Assembly (NCBI RefSeq): GCF_020554865.1
Contig: NZ_JAJCIC010000013.1
Span: 46,779-110,778 of the forward strand
Direction: 5' to 3'
DNA: 64,000 nt
DNA from: Lacrimispora sp. 210928-DFI.3.58
GTDB lineage: Bacteria; Bacillota; Clostridia; Lachnospirales; Lachnospiraceae
In this document: positions 44,121 to 52,495 of the stretch, piece after piece
Numbering within the stretch: position 1 is the stretch's first letter
How the letters are laid out: every line of letters starts with the position of its first letter
Position numbers and translations under genes: made by a program
Notes under the pieces: model-generated
The model's input: the letters and a program-made list of their open reading frames with translations, nothing else
Databases searched by the model: none
What the model was told of the DNA's origin: nothing

Positions 44121-44759
44121 ATGGATGAACATACCTCCTCCGTACTTCGCGAGCCCTGGCTTTCATGGGCTATGGAGCTTCAGAGCATTGCGCAGAACGG
44201 ACTTGCCTACACCGAAAATGAATATGATATTGAACGCTATGAGCGCATCCGGCAGATCGCTGCAGAGATGATGAGCTTTAAAACCGGAATCCCCATAGAA
44301 AAAGTTACCTCTCTCTTTTGTAACGAGACAGGCTACCAGACGCCTAAAATGGACACCAGGGCCGCTGTCTTCCAAAATGGACAAATTCTCCTTGTCCACG
44401 AGAAAAATGGAACCTGGGCCCTTCCAGGGGGCTGGATGGACGTTCTGGAGTCAGTTGCAAGTAATACGAGAAAGGAGGTCCGGGAGGAAGCCGGGCTTGA
44501 GGTATTGCCCAGGCGCCTGATCGCCCTTCAGGACAGGAATAAGCACAATACGCCTCCCTACGCTTATGGCATCTGTAAGGCTTTTGTGCTCTGCGACCTG
44601 ATAGGAGGAGCATTTCATGAAAATATCGAGACCTCAGAGATAGGCTGGTTTTCCTTGGATGAACTGCCAAAACTGGCAGAGGAGAAGTGCACAGCCGCAC
44701 AGATCGCCATGTGCTTTGAGGCTGCAGCTGATGAGAATTGGCAGCCTCTGTTTGATTAG
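44121..44759 (+). CDS. NUDIX hydrolase with N-terminal NUDIX_N-like region
   Basis: 212 residues. The N-terminal roughly 60 residues (WLSWAMELQSIAQNGLAY, YERIRQIAAEMM) match the helical region found on Firmicute ADP-ribose/ADP-sugar Nudix enzymes. The Nudix box is GGWMDVLESVASNTRKEVRE followed by EAGL, intact except for a conservative K for the usual R in REVxEE. Probably hydrolyses a nucleotide-sugar such as ADP-ribose. Start ATG after AAAGGATGACCGCAA. Confidence 0.88.
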   Translation: MDEHTSSVLREPWLSWAMELQSIAQNGLAYTENEYDIERYERIRQIAAEMMSFKTGIPIEKVTSLFCNETGYQTPKMDTRAAVFQNGQILLVHEKNGTWALPGGWMDVLESVASNTRKEVREEAGLEVLPRRLIALQDRNKHNTPPYAYGICKAFVLCDLIGGAFHENIETSEIGWFSLDELPKLAEEKCTAAQIAMCFEAAADENWQPLFD

Positions 44760-44900
44760 AGCGTGCCGACCGGATCTGACCCAAACAAACAAGCCATCCC
44801 ATATGCGGACAATGCCTGCGGACAGAGAAGAGCTTACTTTACATCGGATGCGGTTTGTGCTATATTTTTTATGAATAAACAAAATCAAGGGGGATAGCAT

Positions 44901-45374
44901 ATGGAAAGCACATCTTTAGGAATAGGCGGGGCACTGATATTTTTTATAATCGCCTTATTCTTCTTCGTCATTGGCCTGATCGTATTCAGCAATTTCAGAA
45001 GACTCGGCAAGATACTTAACAGGGCTCATGAAATGACAGGCGTCACCAAGGGAACCATCAGCGAGGTGGTCACTGTACGCCGCAGGAACCGGTCCTTCCG
45101 CTGGAAAAATGAATATCCAGTCATTTCCTATCAGGTAAATGGAAAGGCCTATACGACCCGGCTGGAATTCGCAGAAAAAAGAAGGGGCAAATATGAATTA
45201 GGCGGCAGCTATACTGTCCGCTACATACCGTCTGATCCGGACTGCTGCGTGGTAGATGAATTCAGAAAGGCAATGCAGAGAAGCCGCACATCAAGCCTTA
45301 TCGGCGCTGTGATCCTGTTCATATTTACCTTTAATACATTGATAAGCGGAGTGTCGTTCTTATTTTTCGGTTAA
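44901..45374 (+). CDS. DUF3592 membrane protein
   Basis: 157 residues with membrane segments at about 9-31 and 132-155 and a soluble beta-rich region between (VISYQVNGKAYTTRLEF, YTVRYIPSDPD). The YxV.G..Y...Y.P..P pattern is typical of DUF3592. Function unknown. AAGGGGGATAGC precedes the ATG. Confidence 0.75.
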   Translation: MESTSLGIGGALIFFIIALFFFVIGLIVFSNFRRLGKILNRAHEMTGVTKGTISEVVTVRRRNRSFRWKNEYPVISYQVNGKAYTTRLEFAEKRRGKYELGGSYTVRYIPSDPDCCVVDEFRKAMQRSRTSSLIGAVILFIFTFNTLISGVSFLFFG

Positions 45375-45395
45375 TGGATGAGGAAAAAGAGAGAA

Positions 45396-45430
45396 GCCGT
45401 GCCATTTTATTTTGAGATGGCACGGCTTTT
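45396..45430 (+). terminator. Terminator after the DUF3592 gene
   Basis: GCCGTGCCAT and ATGGCACGGC form a perfect 10-bp stem with an 11-base loop, then TTTTAG. On the other strand it lies 58 bases beyond the OadA-like stop and could serve that operon too. Confidence 0.85.
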
Positions 45431-45487
45431 AGATATCATGATCTGCTACCATATCCGGATCAGCGAAGGGGGCTTTTCTGTCGGATA

Positions 45488-46885
45488 TTACAGGAGATGA
45501 TATTTCTTTTTAAGAACATTTTCTGCATAGGCAGGGAAGAGGGCATAGGTGAGCACATCCTCATCACATCTGGCAAAGGCGGCGCTTTTTTCTTTAGCCT
45601 CCTCCCAGCCGGGAGCCAGCAGGCTTCCCGGACGCTCTGTGATGGCAGGCTGGCCCTTCAGCACCTCTGCCTTCAGCTCCTCTGAGATCGGTCCTGCAGG
45701 ACGGCCGTAGGATCCACGGATATAGTTACGGCACTCATTGGAAATGATCTTGTACCGCTGTCCGGTGCAGAGGTTCATCATGGCCTGGGCGCCGATCATC
45801 TGGGAAAAGGGAGTAGCCATGGGCGGATAACCGAAATCGCGGCTCACACGGGCCACCTCCTCAAAAAGCTCCTCCATCCGGCTTTCTGCATTCATCTGCT
45901 TGAGCTGCAGCTCCAGATTGGAGAGCATTCCACCGGGGATCTTGTGCTTCAGCACGCCTACATTTACGCCTGCAAACTTGCTCTCATATTCCTTATACTT
46001 TTCCCTGAGCGCAAGAAAATGATCATTGATCTTTCCCAGCAGGTCCAGATCTAAGCCTGTATCAAGAGGGGTGTTCTGGAGGGCAGCCACAAAGCTTTCG
46101 GCAGCGGGGTGGGAGGTGCCTCTGGCCAGAGCGGAGACGTCACAGTTGATGGCATCCGCCCCTGCACGGATGGCCTCCCAATAGCCCAGATCTGCCATTC
46201 CTCCTGTGCTGTGCGCCTGATAGTAGACAGGAATCTTCAGCGCTGCCTTAAGGGCCCGGATCGTTTCTCCTGTTTTGAGAGGGCTGATCATTCCGGCCAT
46301 ATCCTCCAGCTCAACTGCGTAAACTCCCAGCTTTTCATACTCCCTCGCAATCTCCACAAATTTCTCTGTGGTGTGCACCGGGCTGAGCATAAAGGGGATG
46401 GACGCAATGGCCTTCTTACCGCAGCTCAGAGCAGTCTGGACAGCGACCTCCGTATTGCGGACATCATTCAGGCCATCCATGACCATAAAGTAGTCAATCC
46501 CGTTTCGGGCTGCGCATTCCACAAATTTGACAACAATATCATCGGGATAGTGGTGGCAGCCCACCAGATTCTGGCCCCGCAGCAGCATGCGCAGCGGGGT
46601 CTTTTTGCACCGCTGTTTTACAGCCCTTAAACGCTCCCAGGGATCTTCTTCCAGGAAACGGAGGGCAACCTCAAAGGTCGCGCCGCCCCACATCTCGATA
46701 CATTCATAACCGACCTCATCCATCAGGGGCAGTACCGGCAAAATGTCCTCTGTGCGCAGCCTTGTTCCCAAAAGGGACTGCTGTCCATCCCGCAGTTCCA
46801 GACTCACTACCCACAGCTTTTTTCTGGGAGCGCCGGGATCAAGGGGGCTTTTGATGGATGGAGCATGCCGTTTAGAAAATAGCAT
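45488..46885 (-). CDS. Oxaloacetate decarboxylase alpha-like carboxyltransferase, altered active site, no biotin domain
   Basis: 465 residues, TIM-barrel of the pyruvate carboxylase/OadA family (WGGATFEVALRFLEEDPWERL, RGTSHPAAESFVAALQNTPLDTG, GGMLSNLELQL). The C-terminal biotin-carrier domain is missing. Metal-site residues differ: the usual KDMAG lysine (carbamylated in the family) is Glu in LEDMAG. HxH is QAH, so the first His is Gln; the RDAHQS motif is RDGQQS. It therefore probably does not perform normal carboxybiotin chemistry. Its ATG lies inside the end of the MBL-fold gene with GGAGG upstream; last gene of the MarR operon. Confidence 0.8.
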   Translation of the reverse strand: MLFSKRHAPSIKSPLDPGAPRKKLWVVSLELRDGQQSLLGTRLRTEDILPVLPLMDEVGYECIEMWGGATFEVALRFLEEDPWERLRAVKQRCKKTPLRMLLRGQNLVGCHHYPDDIVVKFVECAARNGIDYFMVMDGLNDVRNTEVAVQTALSCGKKAIASIPFMLSPVHTTEKFVEIAREYEKLGVYAVELEDMAGMISPLKTGETIRALKAALKIPVYYQAHSTGGMADLGYWEAIRAGADAINCDVSALARGTSHPAAESFVAALQNTPLDTGLDLDLLGKINDHFLALREKYKEYESKFAGVNVGVLKHKIPGGMLSNLELQLKQMNAESRMEELFEEVARVSRDFGYPPMATPFSQMIGAQAMMNLCTGQRYKIISNECRNYIRGSYGRPAGPISEELKAEVLKGQPAITERPGSLLAPGWEEAKEKSAAFARCDEDVLTYALFPAYAENVLKKKYHLL

Positions 46886-47741
46886 TGGAAACCTCCTTTG
46901 CTTCCATATGGGCCTTTATGGTAGTGATAAACATTTTGGTAAACTCACTGGGAGCCAAGTTCAGGGCACTGTGGACCTGTTTTGCGACAGCCTCCACATC
47001 ATCGGCTCCCAGAGAACCGACAGCCTCCATTGTCAGGCAGTGGATGTGCCTTACATAGGCAATGGCATCATCCAGCACCTGCCGGACTTCCTCCTCACCG
47101 TAATGGGGATCGTCCCAGGACATCAGAAGGACCTTTACCCCAGGGATATCTCTCAGCCGGTACAGAGTGTCCAGCTGAGCCTGCACATTATCGTAGACTG
47201 GCATGCTGCCCGGAACAGGAATACTGTCAGCCGAGAGCAGTACGCCATCCTCAGGGTGGAAGTAGACCAGCTGTCCCTGATCATGACCCGGAGCAGCATA
47301 GGCTTTCAGGCTTCCATCGCCCAGGCTGATCACATCTCCAGGCACAAGCTGGTGGTCCACCTTGACAGATCCCTCCACAAATTCATAAAATCTGGGAACG
47401 GGACGTTTTTCAAACTGCAGGTCAATGTTCTCGATCCACTCCACACTGCCTTTTGACGCGGCCACAGGGCAGCCGCACAGCTCCTTCAGGCTCTTTAATG
47501 CGCCCGTGTGATCGGAGTGGGAGTGCGTGATCAAAATCTCGCCGATATCCGATGGTCTCAGTCCTGTTTCAGCCATAAAATCCAATACCTCCGGCAGGAG
47601 AGGCTTGGTCGCAGCATCGATCAGGCAGTTTTTTTCCGTGCCTTTTACCAGAAAAACGAAGGCATGCCGTTTGAGGAGTCCAAAGGGCGTGTTAGCCGTG
47701 AATTCCATTTTTTTTGAGAAAACATGTTCTGTGATCTGCAT
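46872..47741 (-). CDS. MBL-fold metallo-hydrolase
   Basis: 289 residues with the metallo-beta-lactamase signature THSHSDHTGA, later ligands in APGHDQGQ and LLSADS, and a C-terminal helical part. The substrate is unknown; thioester or lactone hydrolysis would fit a carboxylate-degradation operon. A TTG start at 47759 would lie within the transporter gene; AAGGAGG five bases before this ATG decides the start. Confidence 0.88.
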   Translation of the reverse strand: MQITEHVFSKKMEFTANTPFGLLKRHAFVFLVKGTEKNCLIDAATKPLLPEVLDFMAETGLRPSDIGEILITHSHSDHTGALKSLKELCGCPVAASKGSVEWIENIDLQFEKRPVPRFYEFVEGSVKVDHQLVPGDVISLGDGSLKAYAAPGHDQGQLVYFHPEDGVLLSADSIPVPGSMPVYDNVQAQLDTLYRLRDIPGVKVLLMSWDDPHYGEEEVRQVLDDAIAYVRHIHCLTMEAVGSLGADDVEAVAKQVHSALNLAPSEFTKMFITTIKAHMEAKEVSNAIF

Positions 47742-47751
47742 AAATGCCTCC

Positions 47752-49251
47752 TTAACCAAACATTACTTTTGCCATCGGATAGCCAATAACAGCCATGATG
47801 AGCAGGCACCACAGCATGACGGCAACGCCGCAGCGGAAGATCATTTTGGGCTTTGCCCAATCATCACTGTAAATGATAGTGATAGCGGGGAATGCAGAGG
47901 GTACTGCAAATGCCATCTGACCGGATATGATGATGAGCAGGGCAACAGACAGGGAATTCAGATTCAATGCAGGTGCCAGCGGGATACAGACATTGAGCAT
48001 CATCATAACCACAGGAATATTGTTGAATATGTTCGTCAGCAGGACAATAACCATCATAATGACCAGCATGATCAGGTATTTTGATGTGCCTCCATTGATA
48101 AAGGGACCCATAACTCCAATGATCGTGGCATTAAAACCTGTAGTTGCCTCCGCCAGGCCGTTTCCGAGCATAAACAGCGCTGCTAACAGGACGATCATAC
48201 TCCATGCCACACCGCCCCGCATTCCCTTTTCAAAAGGCATTAAGGGCTGTCCATTTACCCGGATGGCAGACAGGAGCACGACGCCGACAATAGCAGGCGT
48301 CAGGGTAGTGATCTGGCTGAAGAATGCAGTGAGAGGCGATGCAGGGATAAATACCTTCAAAAAGCCATCTAACAGCCAGCAGGCAAAAACGGCTAAAGAG
48401 ACCGTGACTGTCAGCACCTCACGAAGGCTCATAGGCTCCGCTTTATCAGACACCAGGCTGCCTAGGTCGGCATTGTTGAGCTTTGTCATATCAGGCTTTA
48501 CGATGAAACGGATAATGAGCAGCATGCCAATAAAGCAGATAATGCCTACGGGAATGCCAAGAGCCATATATGTAACAAAATTGATCGGGGTTCCGGTTAT
48601 CTTCTGGTATACACCGAGGCCAAGAATAGGAAGGGGGTGGGAGATCGGAGTCATGCCAAAGGCGATACAGATGCTGAATGCGATTCCGGTGACGACCATG
48701 GCAGGGTAGTTCTCACCCTTCTTCATATCCAGCTTTTCAAAAATCGCCTTTGTAAAGCCCAGGGAGAAGAGGAGAGAGGCTGTCGGGTCAAACCACAGGC
48801 CGATGAACAGGGCAATGAACAGCAGCATATAGGTGAATGCCCATGGATCCTTGCGTGCGATCTTCCGGCGCAGGAACCAGTTTGCCAGCCGGTTCATAAA
48901 GCCGACCTCGCTCAATGCAAAGGTGATAAACAGGCTGGCGACCACAAAGATAATGATATTGTAGCCCCAGGAAAGTTCAACTGCGCGGTAAAGCGGATTC
49001 AGGGCAGTTTCCGGATAAATGTCCATGATAAGGAAAGACATCCCGACTACAGCCAGAACACTGGGCCAGGCCAGCTCATTGATCACGCAGAAATAGATGA
49101 CCATAATAAACAGGCCCAACAGCTTCATACCGGCAACGGTAAGCTGCCCGAAGGGCGGCAGGATCCAAAACAATACGGCAATGACCAGGCCGATGAGAGA
49201 CTTTAATAAATAGTTGGAATTCTTCGGTTTTTCTGTTGTTTGGTTCAACAT
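47752..49251 (-). CDS. DASS/SLC13-type anion:sodium symporter
   Basis: 499 residues with about 12 hydrophobic segments. Motifs such as GLWFDPTASLLFSLGFTKAI, FGMTPISHPLPILG and LTNIFNNIPVVMMM match the SNT-like elements of divalent anion:Na+ symporters/CitT-like permeases. Probably imports a di- or tricarboxylate (or sulfonated relative) processed by the downstream enzymes. First structural gene after marR. Confidence 0.85.
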   Translation of the reverse strand: MLNQTTEKPKNSNYLLKSLIGLVIAVLFWILPPFGQLTVAGMKLLGLFIMVIYFCVINELAWPSVLAVVGMSFLIMDIYPETALNPLYRAVELSWGYNIIIFVVASLFITFALSEVGFMNRLANWFLRRKIARKDPWAFTYMLLFIALFIGLWFDPTASLLFSLGFTKAIFEKLDMKKGENYPAMVVTGIAFSICIAFGMTPISHPLPILGLGVYQKITGTPINFVTYMALGIPVGIICFIGMLLIIRFIVKPDMTKLNNADLGSLVSDKAEPMSLREVLTVTVSLAVFACWLLDGFLKVFIPASPLTAFFSQITTLTPAIVGVVLLSAIRVNGQPLMPFEKGMRGGVAWSMIVLLAALFMLGNGLAEATTGFNATIIGVMGPFINGGTSKYLIMLVIMMVIVLLTNIFNNIPVVMMMLNVCIPLAPALNLNSLSVALLIIISGQMAFAVPSAFPAITIIYSDDWAKPKMIFRCGVAVMLWCLLIMAVIGYPMAKVMFG

Positions 49252-49277
49252 GTTAATACCTCCACTATTGTATAAGA

Positions 49278-49715
49278 TTATATTTCTGAATCGCTGTTTA
49301 TCTCTTTATCCAGAGAGTTCACAAGCTTTGTAAGCTGACGCCGCAGCTCATATTTTTCTTCCAATGTCAGGGCTGCAAACAGGTCGTCAGCAGCGTCCTT
49401 TCTGGCAGCCTCAGCATCTTTTGCAGCAGTCAAACCGGCCTCTGTCAGCATAACGTCGATATTGCGCTTATCATTGGCATTCTTTTCACGCCGTATCAAG
49501 CCTGCACGCTCCATGCTTTCCAGCTGCTCGCTCATGGTAGCCGGACGCCGCTTTGTGATATCTGCCAGCTGCCGTTGGGTCAGTGTTCCCTGCTCCTTTA
49601 ACTGGATCAGGATCAATCCCTGTCCTTGATAATGTCCCACGCGTCGAAGCTGAAGGTTAGAAAACTGACGGAACAACTGGAAAATCGCCGCATTCAGATC
49701 ACTGGGCTCATGCAT
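49278..49715 (-). CDS. MarR-family transcriptional regulator
   Basis: 145 residues, winged helix with TLTQRQLADITKRRPATMSE, LESMERAGLIRREKNANDKR and VMLTEAG typical of MarR. The start at 49715 is chosen because AGGAGG precedes it by eight bases; a longer frame to 49850 would run through the promoter. Autoregulation is likely: two AGGTACCT palindromes flank its promoter. It presumably responds to the carboxylate handled by the operon. Confidence 0.93.
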   Translation of the reverse strand: MHEPSDLNAAIFQLFRQFSNLQLRRVGHYQGQGLILIQLKEQGTLTQRQLADITKRRPATMSEQLESMERAGLIRREKNANDKRNIDVMLTEAGLTAAKDAEAARKDAADDLFAALTLEEKYELRRQLTKLVNSLDKEINSDSEI

Positions 49716-49743
49716 ATATAAATCCTCCTGTCTTTTAAAATTG

Positions 49744-49799
49744 TTAGGTACCTTATGAATTTGATTATAGGGAATATTTACAGAAATGTCAAGGTACCT
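49744..49799 (-). promoter_or_regulatory. marR operon promoter with paired operators
   Basis: On the minus strand a consensus TTGACA (49787-49792), 17-base spacer and TATAAT (49764-49769). AGGTACCT palindromes lie at 49746-49753 and 49792-49799, within inverted TTAGGTACCTT/AAGGTACCTAA contexts. The upstream one touches the -35; the other lies in the start region. This is a textbook autorepressed MarR arrangement. Confidence 0.88.
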
Positions 49800-50024
49800 A
49801 ACGATTTTTTCGTAGGGATTATGAACAAAGTAAAATGGGTTATGGGACATGATAATTAGAAATAACTAGAATCATCAAATAATGTTTTGATCAGGTGGAT
49901 GAAACTTTTGCTTTCATAATGGAATTTGATGATCTTGCACTTGCCGTACATGGATAGGAATCTGAATCTGCATATGAATCAACCCAGGATAGCAGGTCAT
50001 GCCAGGAAAAAGGACAATAAAAGC

Positions 50025-50053
50025 TTGCACATAAAATTTCTCCATGGTATAGT
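50025..50053 (+). promoter_or_regulatory. Orphaned promoter left of the prophage, probably the native xerS promoter
   Basis: TTGCAC, 17 bases, TATAGT, reading right into the left 72-base repeat 16 bases later. There is no plus-strand gene behind it within the prophage until 52.9 kb. Removing the prophage would place it directly upstream of the XerS-like gene. The rest of 49800-50069 shows no gene. Confidence 0.65.
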
Positions 50054-50069
50054 TTTTATGAAAATATGT

Positions 50070-50141
50070 TAGAAATCGAGGTTTTATAACGGCGCAGATG
50101 GAAGATAGTGCTACATTTCCAACTATTCGCGAAAGTCTAGT
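50070..50141 (+). repeat. Left prophage attachment repeat (attL)
   Basis: 72 bases identical to 55955-56026 except T at 50099 for G at 55984. It ends in AACTATTCGCGAAAGTCTAGT and then continues into phage sequence (AATCATAAAG). It thus lacks the CGAATAGTT arm present at the right end. Confidence 0.93.
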
Positions 50142-50143
50142 AA

Positions 50144-50353
50144 TCATAAAGACATATCACCCACAGCCTTCACAATTTTTTCATGAACAGAATCCAAACT
50201 CATAATTTCCGCCTCATATCTAACTAAACGCTCGTGAATATCTATTTGTGTTGCATCAAATATACGCTTATCCCGCGTATGACGGGCTTTGAGATATTCC
50301 AAACGCCCCACAACCAGCAGATCTATATAAAGTAATTCTCTCCGCTCAAACAT
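50144..50353 (-). CDS. Small prophage protein of unknown function
   Basis: 69 residues, charged and probably helical (LVVGRLEYLKARHTRDKR, IHERLVRYEAEIMSLDSVHE), with no signal or membrane segment. The start at 50353 has GGAGG seven bases upstream; the frame is open to 50431. It ends three bases from the attachment repeat and is the last gene before the junction on this strand. Not recognised. Confidence 0.6.
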   Translation of the reverse strand: MFERRELLYIDLLVVGRLEYLKARHTRDKRIFDATQIDIHERLVRYEAEIMSLDSVHEKIVKAVGDMSL

Positions 50354-50444
50354 AAAAGCACCTCCACAACGTAGGTATTCCACGTAATGACGATCCGCGA
50401 CCACTAAAGACCTGGCACTGAAAGCGAACAAGGAAATGGGATAT

Positions 50445-50477
50445 CGCTGGCCGTATTAAATTGCCACACGGCCAGCG
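50445..50477 (-). terminator. Hairpin at the end of the 271-residue prophage gene
   Basis: CGCTGGCCGT and ACGGCCAGCG, a perfect 10-bp stem with a 13-base loop, includes the stop codon of the preceding gene. There is no clear U-tract, so it may be a weak terminator, an mRNA-stabilising structure or a phage packaging/origin hairpin. Confidence 0.5.
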
Positions 50478-51271
50478 TTAAACAGTGAACGATAGATTGT
50501 AAAAAGCAGGAAGACTCCAGCAAATAAGATCAGAAGCCCACTATACACAGAATCGCTATGAAGCATAGGATAGTCCCCGAGATCGCTATAAACAATATAA
50601 TTCCCAGCCGATAGAGTAAAGGAACCTTCGGAGCCAGAAGTCCAAGAATAATACCGAGAATCATAAGCAACATACTGCGCGTCACCAGCGGAGAAAGTAG
50701 AACCATCTAATTCCATCTCCTTTGCATACACTAAACGATAGCCATATTGTCCATTGCGAAAAAGAACATAATGAACATTTCCAAGCTTCGGAACGACATC
50801 CGACATATAAGTAATCACTGTAGACGAAATGGACGAATCATAAGGCGTATAAGAGCTATAAAGCACAGGCGCATTTACAGTTATTGATGCTTCCCTAGCC
50901 GTTCTAGCCGTTCCAGCAGTCTTTGTACGTTCAGCATTAGAAGGACTAGCATAGCGAGCATTAGAGCCAGTAGCAATATCATAATCTTCAGCTTCCACAT
51001 CATCATATTCCTCCTCTTCTTCCTCTTCCTCATAATCTTCAGACAGCTGCGGATACATGAGCGCCATTATCTCCTGATAGGTATCAAAATCCATTTCATC
51101 ATCCGGAAGATACGAAAGCCAACCATTTACATTAGCCTGCGGATTTTCAGAATATCCCTCAGGAGCAAGAAAATCCTCCTCAGTGAGCGTGTACTCAGCC
51201 GCATAGCACGGTACAGCGTATAGAGAATACAGAACCAGACACAATAATACAGCATACCATTTCCTCCTCAT
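50456..51271 (-). CDS. Prophage secreted/membrane-anchored structural protein
   Basis: 271 residues: a signal peptide (LLCLVLYSLYAVPCYA), an ectodomain with a run of eight Glu (about residue 82 onward) and Tyr/Ser-rich segments, and a C-terminal membrane segment (YSGLLILFAGVFLLFTIY) with a short basic tail. This topology fits filamentous-phage minor coat proteins that sit in the inner membrane before assembly. No sequence relative recognised. Starts in an ATGA overlap with the preceding 43-residue gene. Confidence 0.65.
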   Translation of the reverse strand: MRRKWYAVLLCLVLYSLYAVPCYAAEYTLTEEDFLAPEGYSENPQANVNGWLSYLPDDEMDFDTYQEIMALMYPQLSEDYEEEEEEEEYDDVEAEDYDIATGSNARYASPSNAERTKTAGTARTAREASITVNAPVLYSSYTPYDSSISSTVITYMSDVVPKLGNVHYVLFRNGQYGYRLVYAKEMELDGSTFSAGDAQYVAYDSRYYSWTSGSEGSFTLSAGNYIVYSDLGDYPMLHSDSVYSGLLILFAGVFLLFTIYRSLFNAGRVAI

Positions 51272-51399
51272 AAACGAACATCTCCTCTAAAGGCCATCCC
51301 CAGGAACAATGTGACTATGCGCTGCCCCAACGCAAAGACGATTGCATAAGGCATAGCCTCACGAATCACATCGGCGAATAATTCAATAGCTACCTGCAT
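51268..51399 (-). CDS. 43-residue prophage membrane peptide
   Basis: Short gene: the ATG follows GGGGGTGAGTGG. The peptide begins MQVAIELFADVIREAMPYAI and continues with a hydrophobic stretch ending in a basic tail (FRGDVRL). It lies five bases after the Zot-like gene and overlaps the next start (ATGA), so it is embedded in the morphogenesis operon. Size and topology resemble the tiny minor coat proteins (pVII/pIX-like) of filamentous phages; that role is inferred. Confidence 0.65.
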   Translation of the reverse strand: MQVAIELFADVIREAMPYAIVFALGQRIVTLFLGMAFRGDVRL

Positions 51400-51403
51400 C
51401 CAC

Positions 51404-52072
51404 TCACCCCCAATCTTGACGGTAACGGTTCATTACCGCATAAGTATCATAACTATCGTACAGCTCCGGCGAGTGGAACCAGAAAAACCGCTTAATGCTG
51501 TCAGCCACAACCTCACCGTCAACCTCCCGGGCATTTTTGGCATCGATCAGTGCATTGACCTGGACACAGCGCAGGAGAGTGCGGCAGGCCACAGCGTAGC
51601 GGAACTGCTCACGAAACGGCTTCGCGATCCTGGAGAACACCTGCGAAGTCCCAACAATGTGCTTCCGCTGCTTACGCTGCTGGGAAACAACAGTGAAGAT
51701 GTTACTGTCCATCTTCTTACTTTCCAGGCTGTTAAATTCCAGATGAATCTCATCGATCAGGTAGATCACCCCGGCATAGCCGTTATTGATATCCGTAAAG
51801 CAATGAACGCCATCCCAAGGATATACCTCAATCCCTTCTGGAAGCTTCAAATCCATGTTACTACACACTTTAACCGACGGATACAGGGCGCAGAGCTTCT
51901 GGACATACTGAACAGCACTGATCGTCTTACCAGCTCCCTGCATCCCACAAAAGACAATGATACCTTCCGGATCAAAATACTCCGGGTGCCGCTTACGGAA
52001 CTCTTTGTTATATTTCCAGACTCTGAAAATGTTACCAATGTCCAATGAACCCATATACCATTTAAAAGACAT
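51404..52072 (-). CDS. Zot-like / pI-type assembly ATPase of the filamentous prophage
   Basis: 222 residues. GIIVFCGMQGAGKTISAV contains a Walker A loop (GMQGAGKT) and VIYLIDEIHLEF a Walker B; SQQRKQRKHIVGTSQVFSRI fits the sensor region of Zot/pI proteins. It would drive extrusion of the phage through the envelope. No obvious C-terminal membrane segment, so it is a short version. The start at 52072 is chosen for the GGAGG four bases upstream; 52102 is also open. Confidence 0.88.
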   Translation of the reverse strand: MSFKWYMGSLDIGNIFRVWKYNKEFRKRHPEYFDPEGIIVFCGMQGAGKTISAVQYVQKLCALYPSVKVCSNMDLKLPEGIEVYPWDGVHCFTDINNGYAGVIYLIDEIHLEFNSLESKKMDSNIFTVVSQQRKQRKHIVGTSQVFSRIAKPFREQFRYAVACRTLLRCVQVNALIDAKNAREVDGEVVADSIKRFFWFHSPELYDSYDTYAVMNRYRQDWG

Positions 52073-52189
52073 AGAACCTCCAAACAATTCAGACAATTTC
52101 ACCTTCAGGAAGCCCGATCAGACCCGCTGCAGAAATAATTGTCAGATAATAAAAAAAGGAGGGCGGAAGATCCGCCCCCCAACCGAGGG

Positions 52190-52480
52190 TTACATGGAGA
52201 CTTTACCCTTACGGAAAGCAGACATAAGAGTACGAACCGCTTTGCGACCGCCCCACCACATGAACACCAGACCAATGCCAGCTGCGATCGCAGTAGCAAT
52301 AACACCTACCACTGTAGATACACTAATCTGCCCAGTCATTGCTTCAATAATCGGCGCCCAATCGGAAGATGTGACAACCGTGGTGCCATCTACGGCAAGC
52401 GCCGGGAAGGCCGAAACAACGGCTAACCCCGATGCGATCGGGATGGCCCCATACCGTTTAATGGAGTCATAAAATTTCAT
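52190..52480 (-). CDS. Major coat protein precursor (pVIII-like)
   Basis: 96 residues with the full pVIII layout. A signal peptide ends in FPALA (cleavage near residue 29). An acidic/amphipathic segment (VDGTTVVTSSDWAPIIEAM), a transmembrane helix (VVGVIATAIAAGIGLVFMWW) and a strongly basic C-terminus (GGRKAVRTLMSAFRKGK) that would line the DNA follow. AGAGGTGAG precedes the ATG. About 67 residues after processing, somewhat larger than the fd coat protein (50). Confidence 0.85.
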   Translation of the reverse strand: MKFYDSIKRYGAIPIASGLAVVSAFPALAVDGTTVVTSSDWAPIIEAMTGQISVSTVVGVIATAIAAGIGLVFMWWGGRKAVRTLMSAFRKGKVSM

Positions 52481-52495
52481 AATCTCACCTCTTTT

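Noticed and set aside
45497..49206. Several plus-strand frames of 100-260 codons opposite the MarR operon
   Set aside because: All are shadows of the OadA-like, MBL-fold and transporter genes; the transporter shadow is rich in Thr/Ile/Arg as expected from antisense of membrane codons.
50070..50141. Considered the attachment repeat as a tRNA 3' end, the usual phage target
   Set aside because: No tRNA-like cloverleaf, T-loop or CCA could be drawn around either copy.
49914..50147. 77-codon minus-strand frame crossing the left attachment repeat
   Set aside because: It runs through the repeat and the orphan promoter, has no ribosome binding site and no domain.
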